Below are positions 1-11,049 of a DNA stretch of 64,000 bases, one piece after another; the stretch's first letter is position 1, and every line of letters starts with the position of its first letter. Source of the DNA: Cervus elaphus (Eukaryota; Chordata; Mammalia; Artiodactyla; Cervidae); contig NC_057829.1 of assembly GCF_910594005.1 (NCBI RefSeq), positions 62,355,001 through 62,419,000 on the forward strand, read 5' to 3'. A program made the position numbers and the translations under genes. A model generated the notes under the pieces. It saw nothing but the letters and a program-made list of their open reading frames with translations, was not told the DNA's origin and made no database searches.

Positions 1-501
1 CTAAAGTACTTGTACATTCAGGCAACCCTCCGCTCACCCACTCATGAGCCCCTTTGCTATGCCTTCGTTTGTTCCATAAATATTTATGGGGGAGGGGGCC
101 TGATGGCTCAATGCCTGGCACATAGTTGGCACTTCATAAATGAGTTGAGTTGAATTAACGAACACAAGGTTAAGAGCTGACAGATTCTGATTCATGTCTG
201 AGCCACACCACCAATTCATTGTGGGTCCTCAGGCAGGTCCCTGCTCCACGCTGGGGTTCAGTGCCCTCCTCTGTCCAGTAGACACAAAGATGACAGCCCC
301 TGGTTGCCGGGAGGGCCTCAGGGGAGAAAGGATGTGAAAGTATGTTAGCACCTACTATGTGCAAGGCCCCATGGGAGTGGCCTTGAGCTCTGCCCTTGGG
401 AGCCATGCTCTGTCTGGGGATGTCTGCTGGGGCCCCCCTCCTGCCCATCACACTGCTGGTGCCTCCCTTCTCCCCAGGCCGCCATGTACCCCTGGACTCA
501 C
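1..501 (-). other. CRTAC1: Start of the CRTAC1 intron downstream of the 502-638 exon
   Basis: This is intronic sequence beginning with the gtgagt donor. Bases about 90-150 (gcctggcacatagt then cataaatgagttga) look like the 3' tail of a MIR or L2 element in plus orientation. I see nothing else. Open frames on either strand here are not supported by conservation or splice context. Confidence 0.7.
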
Positions 502-638
502 CTTCCTGTCCACACAGGCCACAGAGCGCCCGGCAAAGAGGCTGGCCACGCCGCGGGCCACATTGACCTCGTCACTCAGGATGTCTTCCCAGCGGTTATT
601 GCGGAATTTGAACAACTTGTCCGTGTACGTGGCCACCC
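502..638 (-). CDS. CRTAC1: CRTAC1 internal exon (probably exon 4), partial CDS
   Basis: This 137 bp internal exon encodes two bases of a split glycine codon plus 45 codons, beginning VATYTDKLFKFRNNRWEDIL and ending VACVDRK. I recognise it as cartilage acidic protein 1, a secreted extracellular-matrix glycoprotein with FG-GAP/VCBS repeats and a C-terminal EGF-like calcium-binding domain. On the minus strand the acceptor is a pyrimidine-rich tract ending in ccag just upstream of 638, and the donor is AAG|gtgagt (donor GT at 501-500). The exon enters in phase 1 and leaves in phase 0, so it joins in frame to the exon at 15582-15778. The frame is fully open with no disabling change. It lies in the N-terminal beta-propeller-like region; no catalytic residues are expected. 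Gene identity is strong. The exon number is inferred from the human gene and is less certain. Confidence 0.95.
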
Positions 639-1289
639 CTGGAGAGAGGAGGGAAGAGAGGGCTGGTGGTCGGTGGGGTGCCTGTCCCAGGTGTTGGGGC
701 CACAGGTGGATGGGTCACCTGCTGCACGGTGAACGCTCCTCACAGCCCTCAGGCAGTGGTGACCCCTCTCCTGGGGACACCCAGTTATTCTCAGTTGAGA
801 GAAGACACTGAAGCTTATGAAGATGCCAGCCCAGGCCTCAGGAACTTTGGAAGATGTGTGACCGCTAGTGTGGGTCAGAGCTGATCCTCAATAGCAGGAT
901 CTCACAGTCTGCACCACACTTCTCTGGCATCAGGAAGGGACATCCTGGGATCGCCAGTATTTTGAATGTCTCTATTTTTCTAGGAGCTGCTCGCTGCATG
1001 CTCTGCTCAGTCAGAGTCTGATGTGGGTCTCAGAAGAAATGGTCCCGGTCAGTGGGTGGGTCTCGAAATCCAGATGGAGGGCGGGGCTGGGAGTTGAGCT
1101 CTGACAGGGGTATCACCAATAGCCTGAGAAACCTGGATGGCAGTGGGGTCAGCACTCATGGGGCGAGGGTTAGTGGAGAGGCAACAGGCTCAGGCTGAGG
1201 GGAGCAGGTGATGCGGCAGATAAAACTTGGGGTTTTGAGTAAACTGGCCTGAGTCTCAGGCTCGGTTCTACAGAGACTCTTCCAGATTT

Positions 1290-1415
1290 TAGTTGTTGAC
1301 TGTGGGCAATTTGAGCCTCAGTTTCCTTATTTGGAAGTGGGGATAACAATAATAACTACATTCTACTTTAATTCGAGGGATAAATGAGATAACTCAGGTT
1401 AGAGGCTGAGCACAG
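1290..1415 (+). repeat. MIR SINE fragment
   Basis: The segment follows the MIR consensus order: gggcaa, then gcctcagtttccttat, then ggggataacaataataacta, then gggataaatgagataactcag. It is old and diverged. Confidence 0.75.
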
Positions 1416-1536
1416 CGCCCCTCCAGAGTTGGGGGTGGTCCTCGACAGAAATGACTATTCTGGTTTCATAGACGGGGGCCCTCTGAGGTGCTTCAGGGAC
1501 TTCAGCCCTGCATTGCAGGGGTGTGTCGAGAGTGTC

Positions 1537-1705
1537 TCAGTGTGTGAGAGAGTGTGTGAAAGTGTGTAGGAATAAGCAGGAGTAAGTGGGTGTATGAGAA
1601 CAAGAGTGTGAGTAAAAATGAGTGAGCGTAAGTGTGAGATTGAGTGAGTGTGAGAATGAGTGTGACAGTGAATGACAGGACAGTGAGTGCATGAGTGTGA
1701 GCATG
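1537..1705. repeat. Degenerate TGAG/TGTGAG simple repeat
   Basis: About 170 bp is made of GTGAG, GAGTGTG and AATGAGTG units with many substitutions and no fixed period. On the minus strand it reads as a low-complexity Ser/His/Thr/Leu frame, which is an artefact of the repeat. Confidence 0.85.
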
Positions 1706-2054
1706 TTTCGGTGAGGGCTATTTATGGAAGGGTCCTCAGGGGGCTCTGACTTGGGGGACAAAGGCTGCCCTCTGAGTGGCCTCACATGGGGCCCTCCTAA
1801 GACCACGGGGACCCACAGGGGAAGGTGCATTCTCTGTAGGGCCTGGACTTGACCCCAGGGACACTCGCCAGACTCTGGGGAGCTGGCAGGGGGACAGAGC
1901 CATGCCACCTGGCCTGACCCTCCCAGGCGTGCAGAGACCGGTTCCCATGAAGGGGAAGGCCCTTCCCTAGTGGAACGGGAGGCAGATCCAGGAGTCCTGC
2001 AGGTGTCTGTGGGTGGTGGGGGAGACCTGGGCTGAGGAGCCGAAGCCAGGGTTT

Positions 2055-2260
2055 GCCAGAGCTGCTGTGGCTGGTGGGGGAATGCCCACTGGGGCTCCCA
2101 AGGGTCTGCACAGAGCTGCTGTGGCTGCTGGGGGCCCACTGGGGCTCCTGGGGGTCTGCCAGAGCTGCTATGGTTGGGGGTGGTGTCCACTGGGGCTCCC
2201 AAGGGTCTGCCAGAGCTGCCGTGGCCGGGGGTGGGTGCTCACTGGGGCTCCCGAGGAGCC
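2055..2260. repeat. Minisatellite, four copies of a 50-53 bp unit
   Basis: Four tandem units lie at 2055-2107, 2108-2157, 2158-2208 and 2209-2260. Each starts gc(c/a)(a/c)agagctgc, passes through a G-rich centre and carries cactggggctcc before the next unit. Copies differ by substitutions and 1-3 base indels, so the array is moderately old but is the size class that often varies in copy number. The repeat keeps several reading frames open, which explains overlapping long frames on both strands. Confidence 0.93.
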
Positions 2261-2519
2261 CGATCAGGACAGAAGCACAGGTGTGGACTCGGCCCAAAGC
2301 CCATGTCCAGCTCTGATTCCCATTTGTCCGAGCCAGTTCTTTATTCTCTTAGGGCCTTGGTTTCCTCATCTGAGAGTTGGAGGTAACAGCTGGCCTCCCC
2401 ACTCCCAGCATGGCTGCAGGAACTGCAGGGGAAAACTCTGTGGCCCCTGTTTGCTCTGCACCACCTGGGTCTCTAAGGCCCTTGTTGCAATCCTTGGGGA
2501 ACAGATATGTTTAGAAACT

Positions 2520-2745
2520 TAGATTATTTTCCCTTTCACATTTCAGAAAGGTAACACAACACACACCCTGTTTATTATATAACACCCCCAGCAGGAACCA
2601 GGGCAGCACCCTGTAATTAAACACATTAATATTTCTGCAGTGAAATATATGAATATCACACCAAGTGGGATAAATAAAGCCCATAAATAGCTCACATCAG
2701 CTCAGGACAGGTTTTGCTATCAATTCACTTTCCCACAAACTTAAA
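2520..2745. other. Repeat-free AT-rich block, possible conserved noncoding element
   Basis: This is an AT-rich stretch without recognisable transposon sequence. It carries homeobox-like TAATTA/ATTAA cores (gtaattaaacacattaat) and a low CpG count. Its composition resembles intronic enhancers, but this is an impression from composition only. Confidence 0.25.
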
Positions 2746-3589
2746 AAAAGCACTTGAGGCTTTCAGAGCGTTCTGGGTTTCAGGACTGCAGGAGAGGAGC
2801 ATGGCTACTCCCCAGGCAAGTGGCAGCCTTGTCATTGCCTTCTAATGCCTGGGGGGCCTCTGAGGATGGTCCTGCAGCTTCCGGATGCCCAGCCTTCACA
2901 ATAGCGAGCGACCCTTGCCCTTCTCTGTCAAACCAGGGCCTCTTGAGACTACACCTCAGCTTGTCTAGTTCCCCCTGAAATTTGACCAAGATTAAACTCA
3001 ACCAAAGCTTGGGCTGGGTGAGGAAGCAGCTCTGGCAGTGGGGGCTCTGCAGACCTCTGATGGGCCCCTCTGCATACAGTGGGAAATCTTTCTCAAACCT
3101 CTGAGTCCCTGCCTTAGCTAGGCAAGAGGAAAAAAACGAGCCCAGGGTGACTCGATCCCTCTCTATTTGCCTAATTACCCCCGATTCTTCCTGCTCACAT
3201 TTCCCAAAGTGTGTTTAGTGGAATCTGGTCTCTCTGAGCTGCCTGGGGAAACGATTTCATGATTATCTGAGCTCAGGAAAGACTGCACCTTTCACCCCCC
3301 ACTTGGAGATTCTCAATGGACACCAGTCTATCAAAACTTTGAAAAGTCTTGCAGTATATTACAGGCTTAATTTCATGTAAGCCAGGCTTTCCCAAACATA
3401 CAGCCATGGCACCCCTTTTTGCAGCTCACCTCTTAGCATCCTGCAGAACTACCACTGTTCTGTGCAAATTGCTGCCCTGGGGTGTTGACATCAGGCCAGA
3501 TGCTGGGCTTTGTGGCCAGAGGCGTTAGGGCGACACGTACTGTTAGCCTCTTCCCTAGTTCCAGTCTCCTGGCTTCTGAGCTGACCAGG

Positions 3590-3850
3590 GACGCCCCAAA
3601 GAATAAACTAATTAAGGTAAAATGTGCAACAGTGATGCAGAGCCTTGTAGATCATAAATGGGAACGGCAAAATCAATGGCAGGCCTTCTGCAGGCAGAGG
3701 CCTGGAGGCCTGGGCGACAGGAGGGATGGGAGCCTGTGATTTAGGAAGAGCAAACGCTCTGGCAGCTGCAACCTGGGTAATTAGGTGTGTCAGGAAGACA
3801 GATAAACAGCGAGCTGTGCGGGTCGATGGCACTGGCAATAAACACCCAGC
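3590..3850. other. Repeat-free block, possible conserved noncoding element
   Basis: This unique block contains ctaattaagg and gggtaattagg homeobox-type cores. No transposon is recognised and no coding frame is supported. Conservation was not testable here. Confidence 0.25.
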
Positions 3851-4130
3851 ACTGGCCCCTGGCCCATGTCAGTGCGTAATCCCACCTTCCGGCTCCTTGT
3901 AACTGCACTCTGCCCTAGGGTCCCTCACTGAGTCAGGGTCAGCAGCTTGAGAAGGAGAGGGCAGAGGGCCTCTCCTGGGTCCTGGGGGGAGATTCCTAGA
4001 AAGCAGAGGCCTGGGAGAAACAGAGGGCATTCAAGGGCAGGGTACGGGGCTCTGGAGGTCACATCCCCTATGAGGAACAATCCTACCCAGAATCTGGCAT
4101 GTTGGCACTAAGGGAGCTTTGAAGGTCTCA

Positions 4131-4354
4131 GTGTGTGCATGCTAAGTCACTTCAGTTGTGTCTGATTCTTTGGGACCCCATAAATGGTAGCCTGCCAGGC
4201 TCCTCCGTCCATGGGAATTCTCCAGGCAAGAATACTGGAGTGGATTGCTGTGCCCTCCTCCAGGGGTCCTCCCAACCCAGGTATTGAACCCAGTCTCTCA
4301 TGTCTCTTACATTGGAAGGCTGGTCCTTTACCACTAGCATCACCTGGGAAGCCA
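4131..4354 (-). mobile_element. Bov-tA SINE
   Basis: On the plus strand it reads as the reverse complement of a Bov-tA SINE: gctaagtcacttcagttgtg, ggctcctccgtccatggg, caagaatactggagtgg and ending cacctgggaagcc. These tRNA-derived ruminant SINEs share their 3' sequence with BovB and are thought to be mobilised by it. Confidence 0.93.
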
Positions 4355-4639
4355 GCCCAATGGAAGAGCAGCTGTGGCAAGTGCCAGGTGGCAAGATACT
4401 GGGAAGGCCCAGTGGAGGAGGCTCAGGGCCCCCGACTCCCTGCCCGTGCTGGGGAGGCCCCAGGGAAGTAGGAGTCTCGGTCCCTGACTCGGGGCACTTA
4501 TAGTTCATTAGCCCACAGGAGGGTTACAAAAAGGAGATGCCATGGGACTATAGTAAAAATAAAACTACTTAACATCCCTATGGTGATTTCTATATGCCAT
4601 GAGCTTCACACACATTCACTCACTAACACTTGCCACAAG

Positions 4640-4745
4640 CCTACAAGGTAAGTACTATTTTCAAGACCAATTTACAGATGAAGGACCTGAGGCACCAGAG
4701 GCAAGGGGACTTGCTTATGATCCCACAACTAGCAGAGTCCCACAG
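4640..4745 (-). repeat. MIR SINE fragment
   Basis: Antisense MIR core: aatttacagatgaaggacctgaggc followed by ggggacttgcttatgatccca. Confidence 0.75.
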
Positions 4746-4894
4746 AGATGATAGGAGAGTACATCCCGGAGAGGCAGTGAAGTCAGTCACAGTGATCGGG
4801 GAGGGCTTCATGACAGAGGAGGCACTTGAACTGGGACGTGAAGCACCAGAGGAACAATAGCACAACTCCAGTGTGCAGAGCACCTAGTATAGCC

Positions 4895-5110
4895 AGGCTC
4901 TGCATGAAGCACTTTTTTTTTTTAAACAATCATCATCTTGCCTGAATTCTCACACTGCCTTGAGAGGCAGTGTAGCCCCATTTTACAGATGGAAAAATTG
5001 AGGGGCAGAGAGGTTAATTTCCCAAGAGCTAGTGTGTGGTGCAGACAGAGTCAAACCCAGGTCTTTCTGACTCTGAAGCCTGCACTTCTGAGCACTGCAC
5101 CCACGGCTTG
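4895..5110 (-). repeat. MIR SINE fragment
   Basis: Antisense MIR with the typical cccattttacagatgg, ggggcagagaggttaa and caaacccaggtctttctgac blocks in order. Confidence 0.85.
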
Positions 5111-5249
5111 TCAGGTAGAGAGGAGGGGGGAGGGTGCTAAGGGCAGGAAGGGAAACACAGACAAAGACACAGAGGGGACACTGAGTCTGCCTAGAGGTGG
5201 GGTTTGTGCAGGGGCAGGAGGAGAAGCAAGGCAGGCCAGGAGAGAGCTG

Positions 5250-5840
5250 CTAATCCAGCACTGAGGCCGAAGGAGGCACGGGTGGTTTCTGATCTGGGGA
5301 AGACAATGTTTCTGGAAGATTCACCTGGCAGTGGAGTGAGGTGTGGGCTCACAGGGGAGATAGTGAAGTGGGGAGGCCACTTCTGTAGTAGCTCAGGCAC
5401 GAGAAGTAACAGGGGAAGTGGGGAGAAGTGCTGGGGTCCAGAGGCTAGGGCAGGAGGTGTGGAGGGTCAGAGTAAGTCCACGGTGTGGGGGAGTGAGGGA
5501 AGCGGGGCATTAGGCCAGCTGGGTTGGGAGCAGGAGCTTGGCATTTTCAGGGATCGTAAGGTGGCCAAGAAGGCATGCCCAAGAGCTTGCTGGACACGAC
5601 GGATGGCAGTTTGCAGAGCAGGGAGGCTGGAACTGGAGTAAAAGGGAAGGCCCAGGGCCATAGACTCAGTCCCAGGAAGGAGGCACATTTGGGTGTGGGA
5701 GGGAGAAGAAGGGACAGAAGTGGAGGAGTCACCAGACAAATAGAAAACAGAGAGGTTCTGCATTGAGGGCACTGGTGTCAATCAAGCAAATGATCTTCAA
5801 TTCACCATCTTGTCATCTGCACACCCAACTCGACCCCCAG
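5250..5840 (-). repeat. L2 LINE fragment
   Basis: The plus strand reads like the antisense of the L2 (CR1 clade) 3' half, with tgtagtagctcaggcacgag, a purine-rich body and tcatctgcacaccca near its end. It is diverged and its boundaries are approximate. The adjoining bases 4780-4855 look like part of the same family. Confidence 0.5.
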
Positions 5841-6094
5841 AAGTCATCTTAGAGCCACTGGGAGGGTGAGTTTGGGTTACAGAGGGCTCTTCCTAAGGAT
5901 TGTTAGCCTGAGTGCCTCCTCCCTCAGGAGCTGCCCCCAACCCCGGGAGATGAGCTGACTTGAGTCTGATAACGGTGGCAAAGAGAAGGGTGGGGCAGTG
6001 TGTATGGTAGGGTGGGGGCTCAGCCTTCAGCTACATTCTTAAGGCAAAGAGATTACTGCCAAGCAGCAGGGTCAGGAGCTAGCCAGCAACATCC

Positions 6095-6262
6095 CGGGTG
6101 TGGGTTGAACTTGGGCAAGTCATGAATTTGTCTTTTTCTTGTGTATAAAATGTGATAATGAGAATGACCGCCTATTTATCAGATTGTTGTGAGGATTAAA
6201 CTAGATAATGTAAACAAAGTACTTAGAACAATACCTGGCTCATAATAAATTCAATAAACAAT
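6095..6262 (+). repeat. MIR SINE
   Basis: Near-complete 3' part of a MIR: ggcaagtcatgaatttg, taaaatgtgataatgag, ttgttgtgaggattaaa and a terminal cctggctcataataaattca. Confidence 0.85.
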
Positions 6263-6358
6263 AAAACACTGTCATCACCATCACCACCATCACCACCACT
6301 ATCTTCCTCCTCCTCCTCCTCACCACCATCGTCATGATCGCCACCATCATCATCCAGG
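6263..6358. repeat. (CAC/CAT/CCT)n simple repeat
   Basis: This triplet-rich tract mixes CACCAT, CTCCTC and CATCAT units directly after the MIR tail and probably grew from it. The low-complexity open frame on the minus strand is not a gene. Confidence 0.9.
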
Positions 6359-6639
6359 TAATTACAGGGCATGACCACTGCAAATCCGCAATAAGCCACA
6401 CCCCAGAAGACAACTGTGACATTAAGTATAAAATGCTTTATAAGACTCAGTGGAAAACCAGCAAAGAAGTGATGGCCCTAGGGGAAAAAAGAACTGGCTC
6501 TGGAAAAGGACATTTTAAAAAAGAAAGAACCCAGGCTTCCCTGTGTCCCACCCACACACCCTGCCCCTAGTATAATTTCAGACCTCAGTCTTCCTTCCTC
6601 CATCCCAGGGAGAAGAGGAAAATCTGATTAACTTCTGCC

Positions 6640-6785
6640 TAGTGCTTCACTCACATTAGCTCAGTTGGTCCTTTCCATAGTCATGTAAGGAAGATAGACT
6701 CTTTGAGAGAGAAATTGGGGCTCAGAGGCTTAAGCCATTTACCTAAGATTGTTAAGTGGCAATGCTGAGCCTCAAATTGTGGTCT
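6640..6785 (-). repeat. MIR SINE fragment
   Basis: Antisense MIR blocks: cacattagctcagttggtcc, gagagagaaattggggctcag and cctaagattgttaagtggc. Confidence 0.65.
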
Positions 6786-6824
6786 GACTGCAAAGCACCC
6801 CCCACCCCACATATTAAAGAGCTG

Positions 6825-7496
6825 GGAGGACTATGTAAAAAAGTATGGAGGTTCCTTAAAAAACTAAAAATAGAGCAACCTACATCAATCTTACTCCTGG
6901 GCATATATCCAGAGAAAATCATGATTTGAAAGGATGCCTGCACTCTGATGTTCATTGCAGCACTATTTACAGTAGACAGAACTTGGAAGCAATCTGAATG
7001 TCCATCGACAGAGGAATGGATAAAGAAGATATAGTACATATATACAGTGGAATATTACTCAGTCATAAAAAGAAATGAAATAAAGCCATTTGCAGTGGCT
7101 TTGAATGAACCCAGAGATTGTCATATAGAGAGAAGTAAGTTAGAAAGAGAAAGACAAATGTGTAGTATCGGTTATTGGTTATACATGGAATCTGTAAAAA
7201 TAGTAGAGATGAACTTATTTGCAAAGCAGAACAGAGTCACAGATGTAGGAAAAAACACTGTTGCCAAGAGGGGAAGAAGGGGTGGCATGGGAGATTGGTG
7301 GGATGAATTGGGAGGTTGAGATCGATATGTATACACTATTATATATAAAATAGATGACTAGTGAGAACCTGCTGTAAAGCCCAGGGGACTCTACTCAATG
7401 CTCTGGTGACCTAAGTGGGAAGGAACTTTAAAAAGAGTGGATATATATGTAACTGATGCACTTTGCCGTACAGAAGAAACTAAAAGTAAATAAATA
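6825..7496 (+). mobile_element. 5'-truncated L1 LINE, ORF2 C-terminus plus 3' UTR
   Basis: The segment starts in the L1 ORF2 C-terminal region (atggaggttccttaaaaaac, gggcatatatccagag) and runs through the 3' UTR to taaataaata. An imperfect target-site duplication is visible: gctgggagga at 6821-6830 and gctgggtagga at 7497-7507. The ORF2 part has stops and is not functional. Confidence 0.85.
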
Positions 7497-7581
7497 GCTG
7501 GGTAGGAGCCAGTGGAGGGCTGCCCTAGTCCCTGAGGAACCTCTTTTTGTGTTAGGACTGAGGAAATAGGCTTCAGGGCTC

Positions 7582-8439
7582 TATACACTATTTTTTTTTT
7601 CCCATTTATTTTTATTAGTTGGAGGCTAATTACTTTACAATATTGTGGTGGTTTTTGCCATACATTGACATGAATCAGCCATGGATTTACATGTGTTCCC
7701 CATCCTGATCCCCTCTCCCGCCTCCCTCTCCATCCCATCCCTATGGGTCTTCCCAGTGCACCAGCCCTGAGCACTTGTCTCATGCATCCAACCTGGGCTG
7801 CTGATCTGTTTCACCCTTGATAGTATAATTGTTTCAATGTTATTCTCTCAGAATATCCCACCCTCGCCTTCTCCCACAAAGTCCAAAAGTCTGTTCTGTA
7901 CATCTGTGTCTCTCTGTTTGTTTTGCATATAGGGTTATCATTACCATCTTTTTAAATTCCACATATATGCATTAGTATACTGTATTGGTCTTTATCTTTC
8001 TGGCTTACTTCACTCTGTATAATGGGCTCCAGTTTCATCCATCTCATTAGAACTGATTCAAATGAATTCTTTTTAATGGTTGAGTAATATTCCACAGTGT
8101 ATATGTACCACAGCTTCCTTATCCATTCGTCTGCTGATGGGCATCTAGGTTGTTTCCATGTCCTGGCTATTATAAACAGTGCTGCGATGAACATTGGGGT
8201 ACATGTGTCTCTTTCAGATCTGGTTTCCTCGGTGTGTATGCCCAGGAGTGGGATTGCTGGGTCAAATGGCAGTTCTATTTCCAGTTTTTTTAGGAATCTC
8301 CACACTGTTCTCCATAGTGGCTGTACTAGTTTGCATTCCCACCAACAGTGTAAGAGGGTTCCCTTTCCTCCACACCCTCTCTAGCATTTATTGCTTGTAG
8401 ACTTTTGGATAGCAGCCATTTTGACTGGCGTATACACTA
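7582..8439 (-). mobile_element. Young 5'-truncated ruminant L1 with target-site duplication
   Basis: This is an antisense L1: poly(T) at 7591-7600, then the ruminant L1 3' UTR, then ORF2 C-terminal codons still open over 7952-8305 with the motifs RKLWYIYT and RWMKLEPIIQSEVSQKDK. The duplication tatacacta occurs at 7582-7590 and 8431-8439. The inserted body is about 7591-8430. The target was the poly(A) end of a CHR-1 SINE. It cannot move itself because most of ORF2 and all of ORF1 are missing. Confidence 0.93.
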
Positions 8440-8621
8440 TTTTTTTTTTTTTTTAAATTTATTTATATATTTATTTATCTGGCTACATGAGGTCTTAGGT
8501 TCAGCTTGATGGATCTTTCTTATTGTTTCATGTGGGATCTAGTTCCCTGACCAGGGATCAAACCTAGGCCCCCTGCATTGGGGGTGTGGAGTCTTGGCCA
8601 CTGGACCACCAGAGAAGTCCC
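8440..8621 (-). mobile_element. CHR-1 type tRNA-Glu SINE
   Basis: The sequence runs poly(T), attatttatttatctggctac, then ggatctagttccctgacc, ggggtgtggagtcttggcc and ccagagaagtccc, which is the antisense of a cetartiodactyl CHR SINE. Its A-rich end is the site of the L1 insertion to the left. The flanks cagggctctata (before the L1) and cagggcttata may be its own duplication. Confidence 0.88.
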
Positions 8622-8844
8622 AGGGCTTATATTTATTACGGTGCTGCTTTGACAGCCTTATTCCATTCTCGCTTCTTCTGAGGCCACTTGGGAATCAGGC
8701 ATATGGTGGTGGGGGCAGGGGGCCTGAGCGGTTCATGAGCTCATTTCCCCAAATGTGGTCATGCTGGGTGAGCTGAAAATCTGGGGCTTATGTCCAAGGG
8801 AAATACAGCTGGAGATCAGGGGACCCTAGGATCTATTTTAGGTC

Positions 8845-8962
8845 CTATAAACTATTATTTATTTTTAGTTTCTGCTGTACAGTTAAGTGCATCAGTTATA
8901 CATATTCACTCTTTTTTAATTTCCTTCTCATTTAAGTCACCATAGAGCATTGAGTAGAGTTC
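8845..8962 (-). mobile_element. L1 3' UTR fragment
   Basis: This is the antisense of the L1 3' end also seen at 7380-7496: tagtttctgctgtacag, gtgcatcagttatacat and agagcattgagtagagttcc. It is cut at its inner end by the following SINE. Confidence 0.85.
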
Positions 8963-9176
8963 CCTGGAAGAACCTGATGGTTCAGCAGCAAAGAATCTGC
9001 CTGCAATATAAGGCACCTGGGTTCGATCCCTAGGTCAGAAAGATCCCCTGGAGAAGGGAATGGCAACCCACTCAGAATTCTACAGAATTCCATGGACAGA
9101 GGAGCCTGGCAGGTTACAGTCCATAGGGTTACAAAAAGTCAGACATGACTGAGCGATTAATGCTTTCACTTTTTCA
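8963..9176 (+). mobile_element. Bov-tA SINE
   Basis: Bov-tA body: aaagaatctgcctgcaatat, gggttcgatccc, ggagaagggaatggcaaccc, ggagcctggcaggttacagt and a tgctttcactttt end. It is somewhat diverged. Confidence 0.93.
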
Positions 9177-9212
9177 GAGGATCCTAGGAAAAGAGAGTGG
9201 AGCCTCAGGGCA

Positions 9213-9375
9213 GTGTATCTCAGGCTTTACCACGCACAGGAAGTCCTGGCCATCCTGGTAAAATGCAGATTCTGGTCTAGTAGGTCTGGGATGGGGCCTG
9301 AGATCCTGCAAATTGATGAGCTTCCAGCTGTTGCCAGTGCTGCTCAGTGGCAAAACATGCTTTGAGAAGCAAGGG
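9213..9375. repeat. MER5-type hAT DNA transposon fossil
   Basis: MER5 signature: aaaatgcagattctggtctagtaggtctgg followed by ggggcctgagatcctgcaa. Confidence 0.8.
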
Positions 9376-9779
9376 ACAGAGCATCCTCAGATACCGTGGG
9401 AACAGGGCCTGGGTGAAGAGCTGTGGACAATGGGTGTGCTCTCCATGCAGACGGCTCACCTGCTGTGGAGGCAAAAGAGGCTGAAAGTGCAAGGCGCCCC
9501 TGATTCCCTTTCTTCTCTCTGGCACAGTGACTGATGTCTCCTCTCTGAGAGGTTACAAAAGCCCCACTGAAGGCCTAAATATAATACGGAGCTCAGAAGC
9601 CATCAGAGAAAAGAGTGATAAATCCAAGCTCATAAAAACAAAAACGTTCCGCATTGCAAAACCTACCATGAACAAAGACAAAAGAAAAATGACAAACAAG
9701 AAGAAACTATGTGCAACTTGTATCACAGACAGAGGCTTGGTTTCCCTAATTTATAAGGAGGTGTTACAAATCAATATGA

Positions 9780-10330
9780 AGAAGGCCGATAATCAATAGA
9801 AAAAAATGGGCAAAGGCTCTGAGCAGACAAGAGACCCAAATATATAAAAATATGTTCAGCCTCACTCATTTTAAGAAAAATGAAAATTAAAACTGAATTT
9901 AGATGCCAATTTTTCCCCCATCAGATTAGCAAATATTTTTTAAAATGATGACATGAGTTGGTGAGAGTATTGGTATGGGAGATGCTCACTGGCATGCGGG
10001 CTGATGGGAGTGTAATTAGGACTGTCCCTTTGAAGGACAATTTGTCTGTGCCTATCAAAACTGCCTCAGTATACTCCTTCGATGCAGCAATTGCATTTCT
10101 ATGAACTTACAGACACACCTGCAGCTGTGGAGAATGGCATGCAGTACAAGCTTATTCATTTGGTGGTTTGCAAGCAATTTAAATATTCCTCAATAGAGGG
10201 CCAATTCAGGATTGGCAAATCTATATAATAGAGTACTATACAGCCATAAAAAGAATGAGAAAGCTGTCTGTGTGTGGTTGTGACATAATGTCCAAAATCA
10301 GTTGTTAAATAAAAAAGTAAGGGGCAGTGC
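9780..10330 (+). repeat. Old L1 (L1M) 3' fragment
   Basis: Diverged L1 ORF2/3' sequence including aaaatatgttcagcctcact, tcagattagcaaatattttt, and the C-terminal tagagtactatacagccataaaaag block. Many stops are present. Confidence 0.8.
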
Positions 10331-11049
10331 TGTGAGTAGTACTATTTGTGTAGAAGAGGAGGGGGGCGTATGCAGACTGAAGATGGCAGGTGGGCAGTGA
10401 CCATTCTGTTGAATTGAATGAATGAATTAAATTGTGGGGCTCACAGTCCACACTGGCCCAAGTACTACCACACTCCTGTTACCCCAGGCAGGTCACATGG
10501 GCAGGAGAGCTCAGGGCCAAGCTCAACAACAGCCTGGGTAGTCAGCGCAGGACCCTGGGGGGAGGGGCTCTGAACAGGAGCTGCAGGGGGTCCTGGGCCC
10601 CGGGGCTGTGGATGGGGTGCTGGAGCTGGCTCTTAACCCCCTTTGTCCTGCACAGGCTCCCACCTGATTTTTCCAGAGTGGTGTTGCCTGAAACACTGGC
10701 TTCCGTGTTGCCTGAAACTGTAGTACTTTTCCAGGTCAGTTAAGCCATCGGCTGCTTTCCTTGCTCAGGCCTCTTGGGATTGTGGTCAGTTCTCCTTTGC
10801 TCCCTCCCTCTTACCTACTTTCCAATTATTAACCCTTGAGCTGCGTGCACTTGACACCCTTGTTTGTGTGGGGTCTTATTTACATGATGATCCTTTCTTC
10901 TTTCTGCTCCTAGAGTCTCTTCCTTCAAGCAGCCGGGAGGGAGGCCCATGGCGCCTTTGTCCAGGACATTTTTAAAGTCTCTGCCTTTCTTCAGGCCACA
11001 AAATTATAACAGCAGTTGCTTAGAGAGCATGGATTAAGTCCTAGACACC

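Noticed and set aside
359..811. 150-codon plus frame overlapping the 502-638 exon
   Set aside because: It is the antisense shadow of a CRTAC1 exon and its GC-rich flanks.
1537..2297. Long minus frames rich in Ser/Leu/Thr/His and Pro/Gln
   Set aside because: They are translations of the TGAG simple repeat and the 51 bp minisatellite.
6240..6422. Hydrophobic Val/Met-rich minus frame resembling a membrane segment
   Set aside because: It arises from the CAC/CAT triplet repeat read on the other strand.
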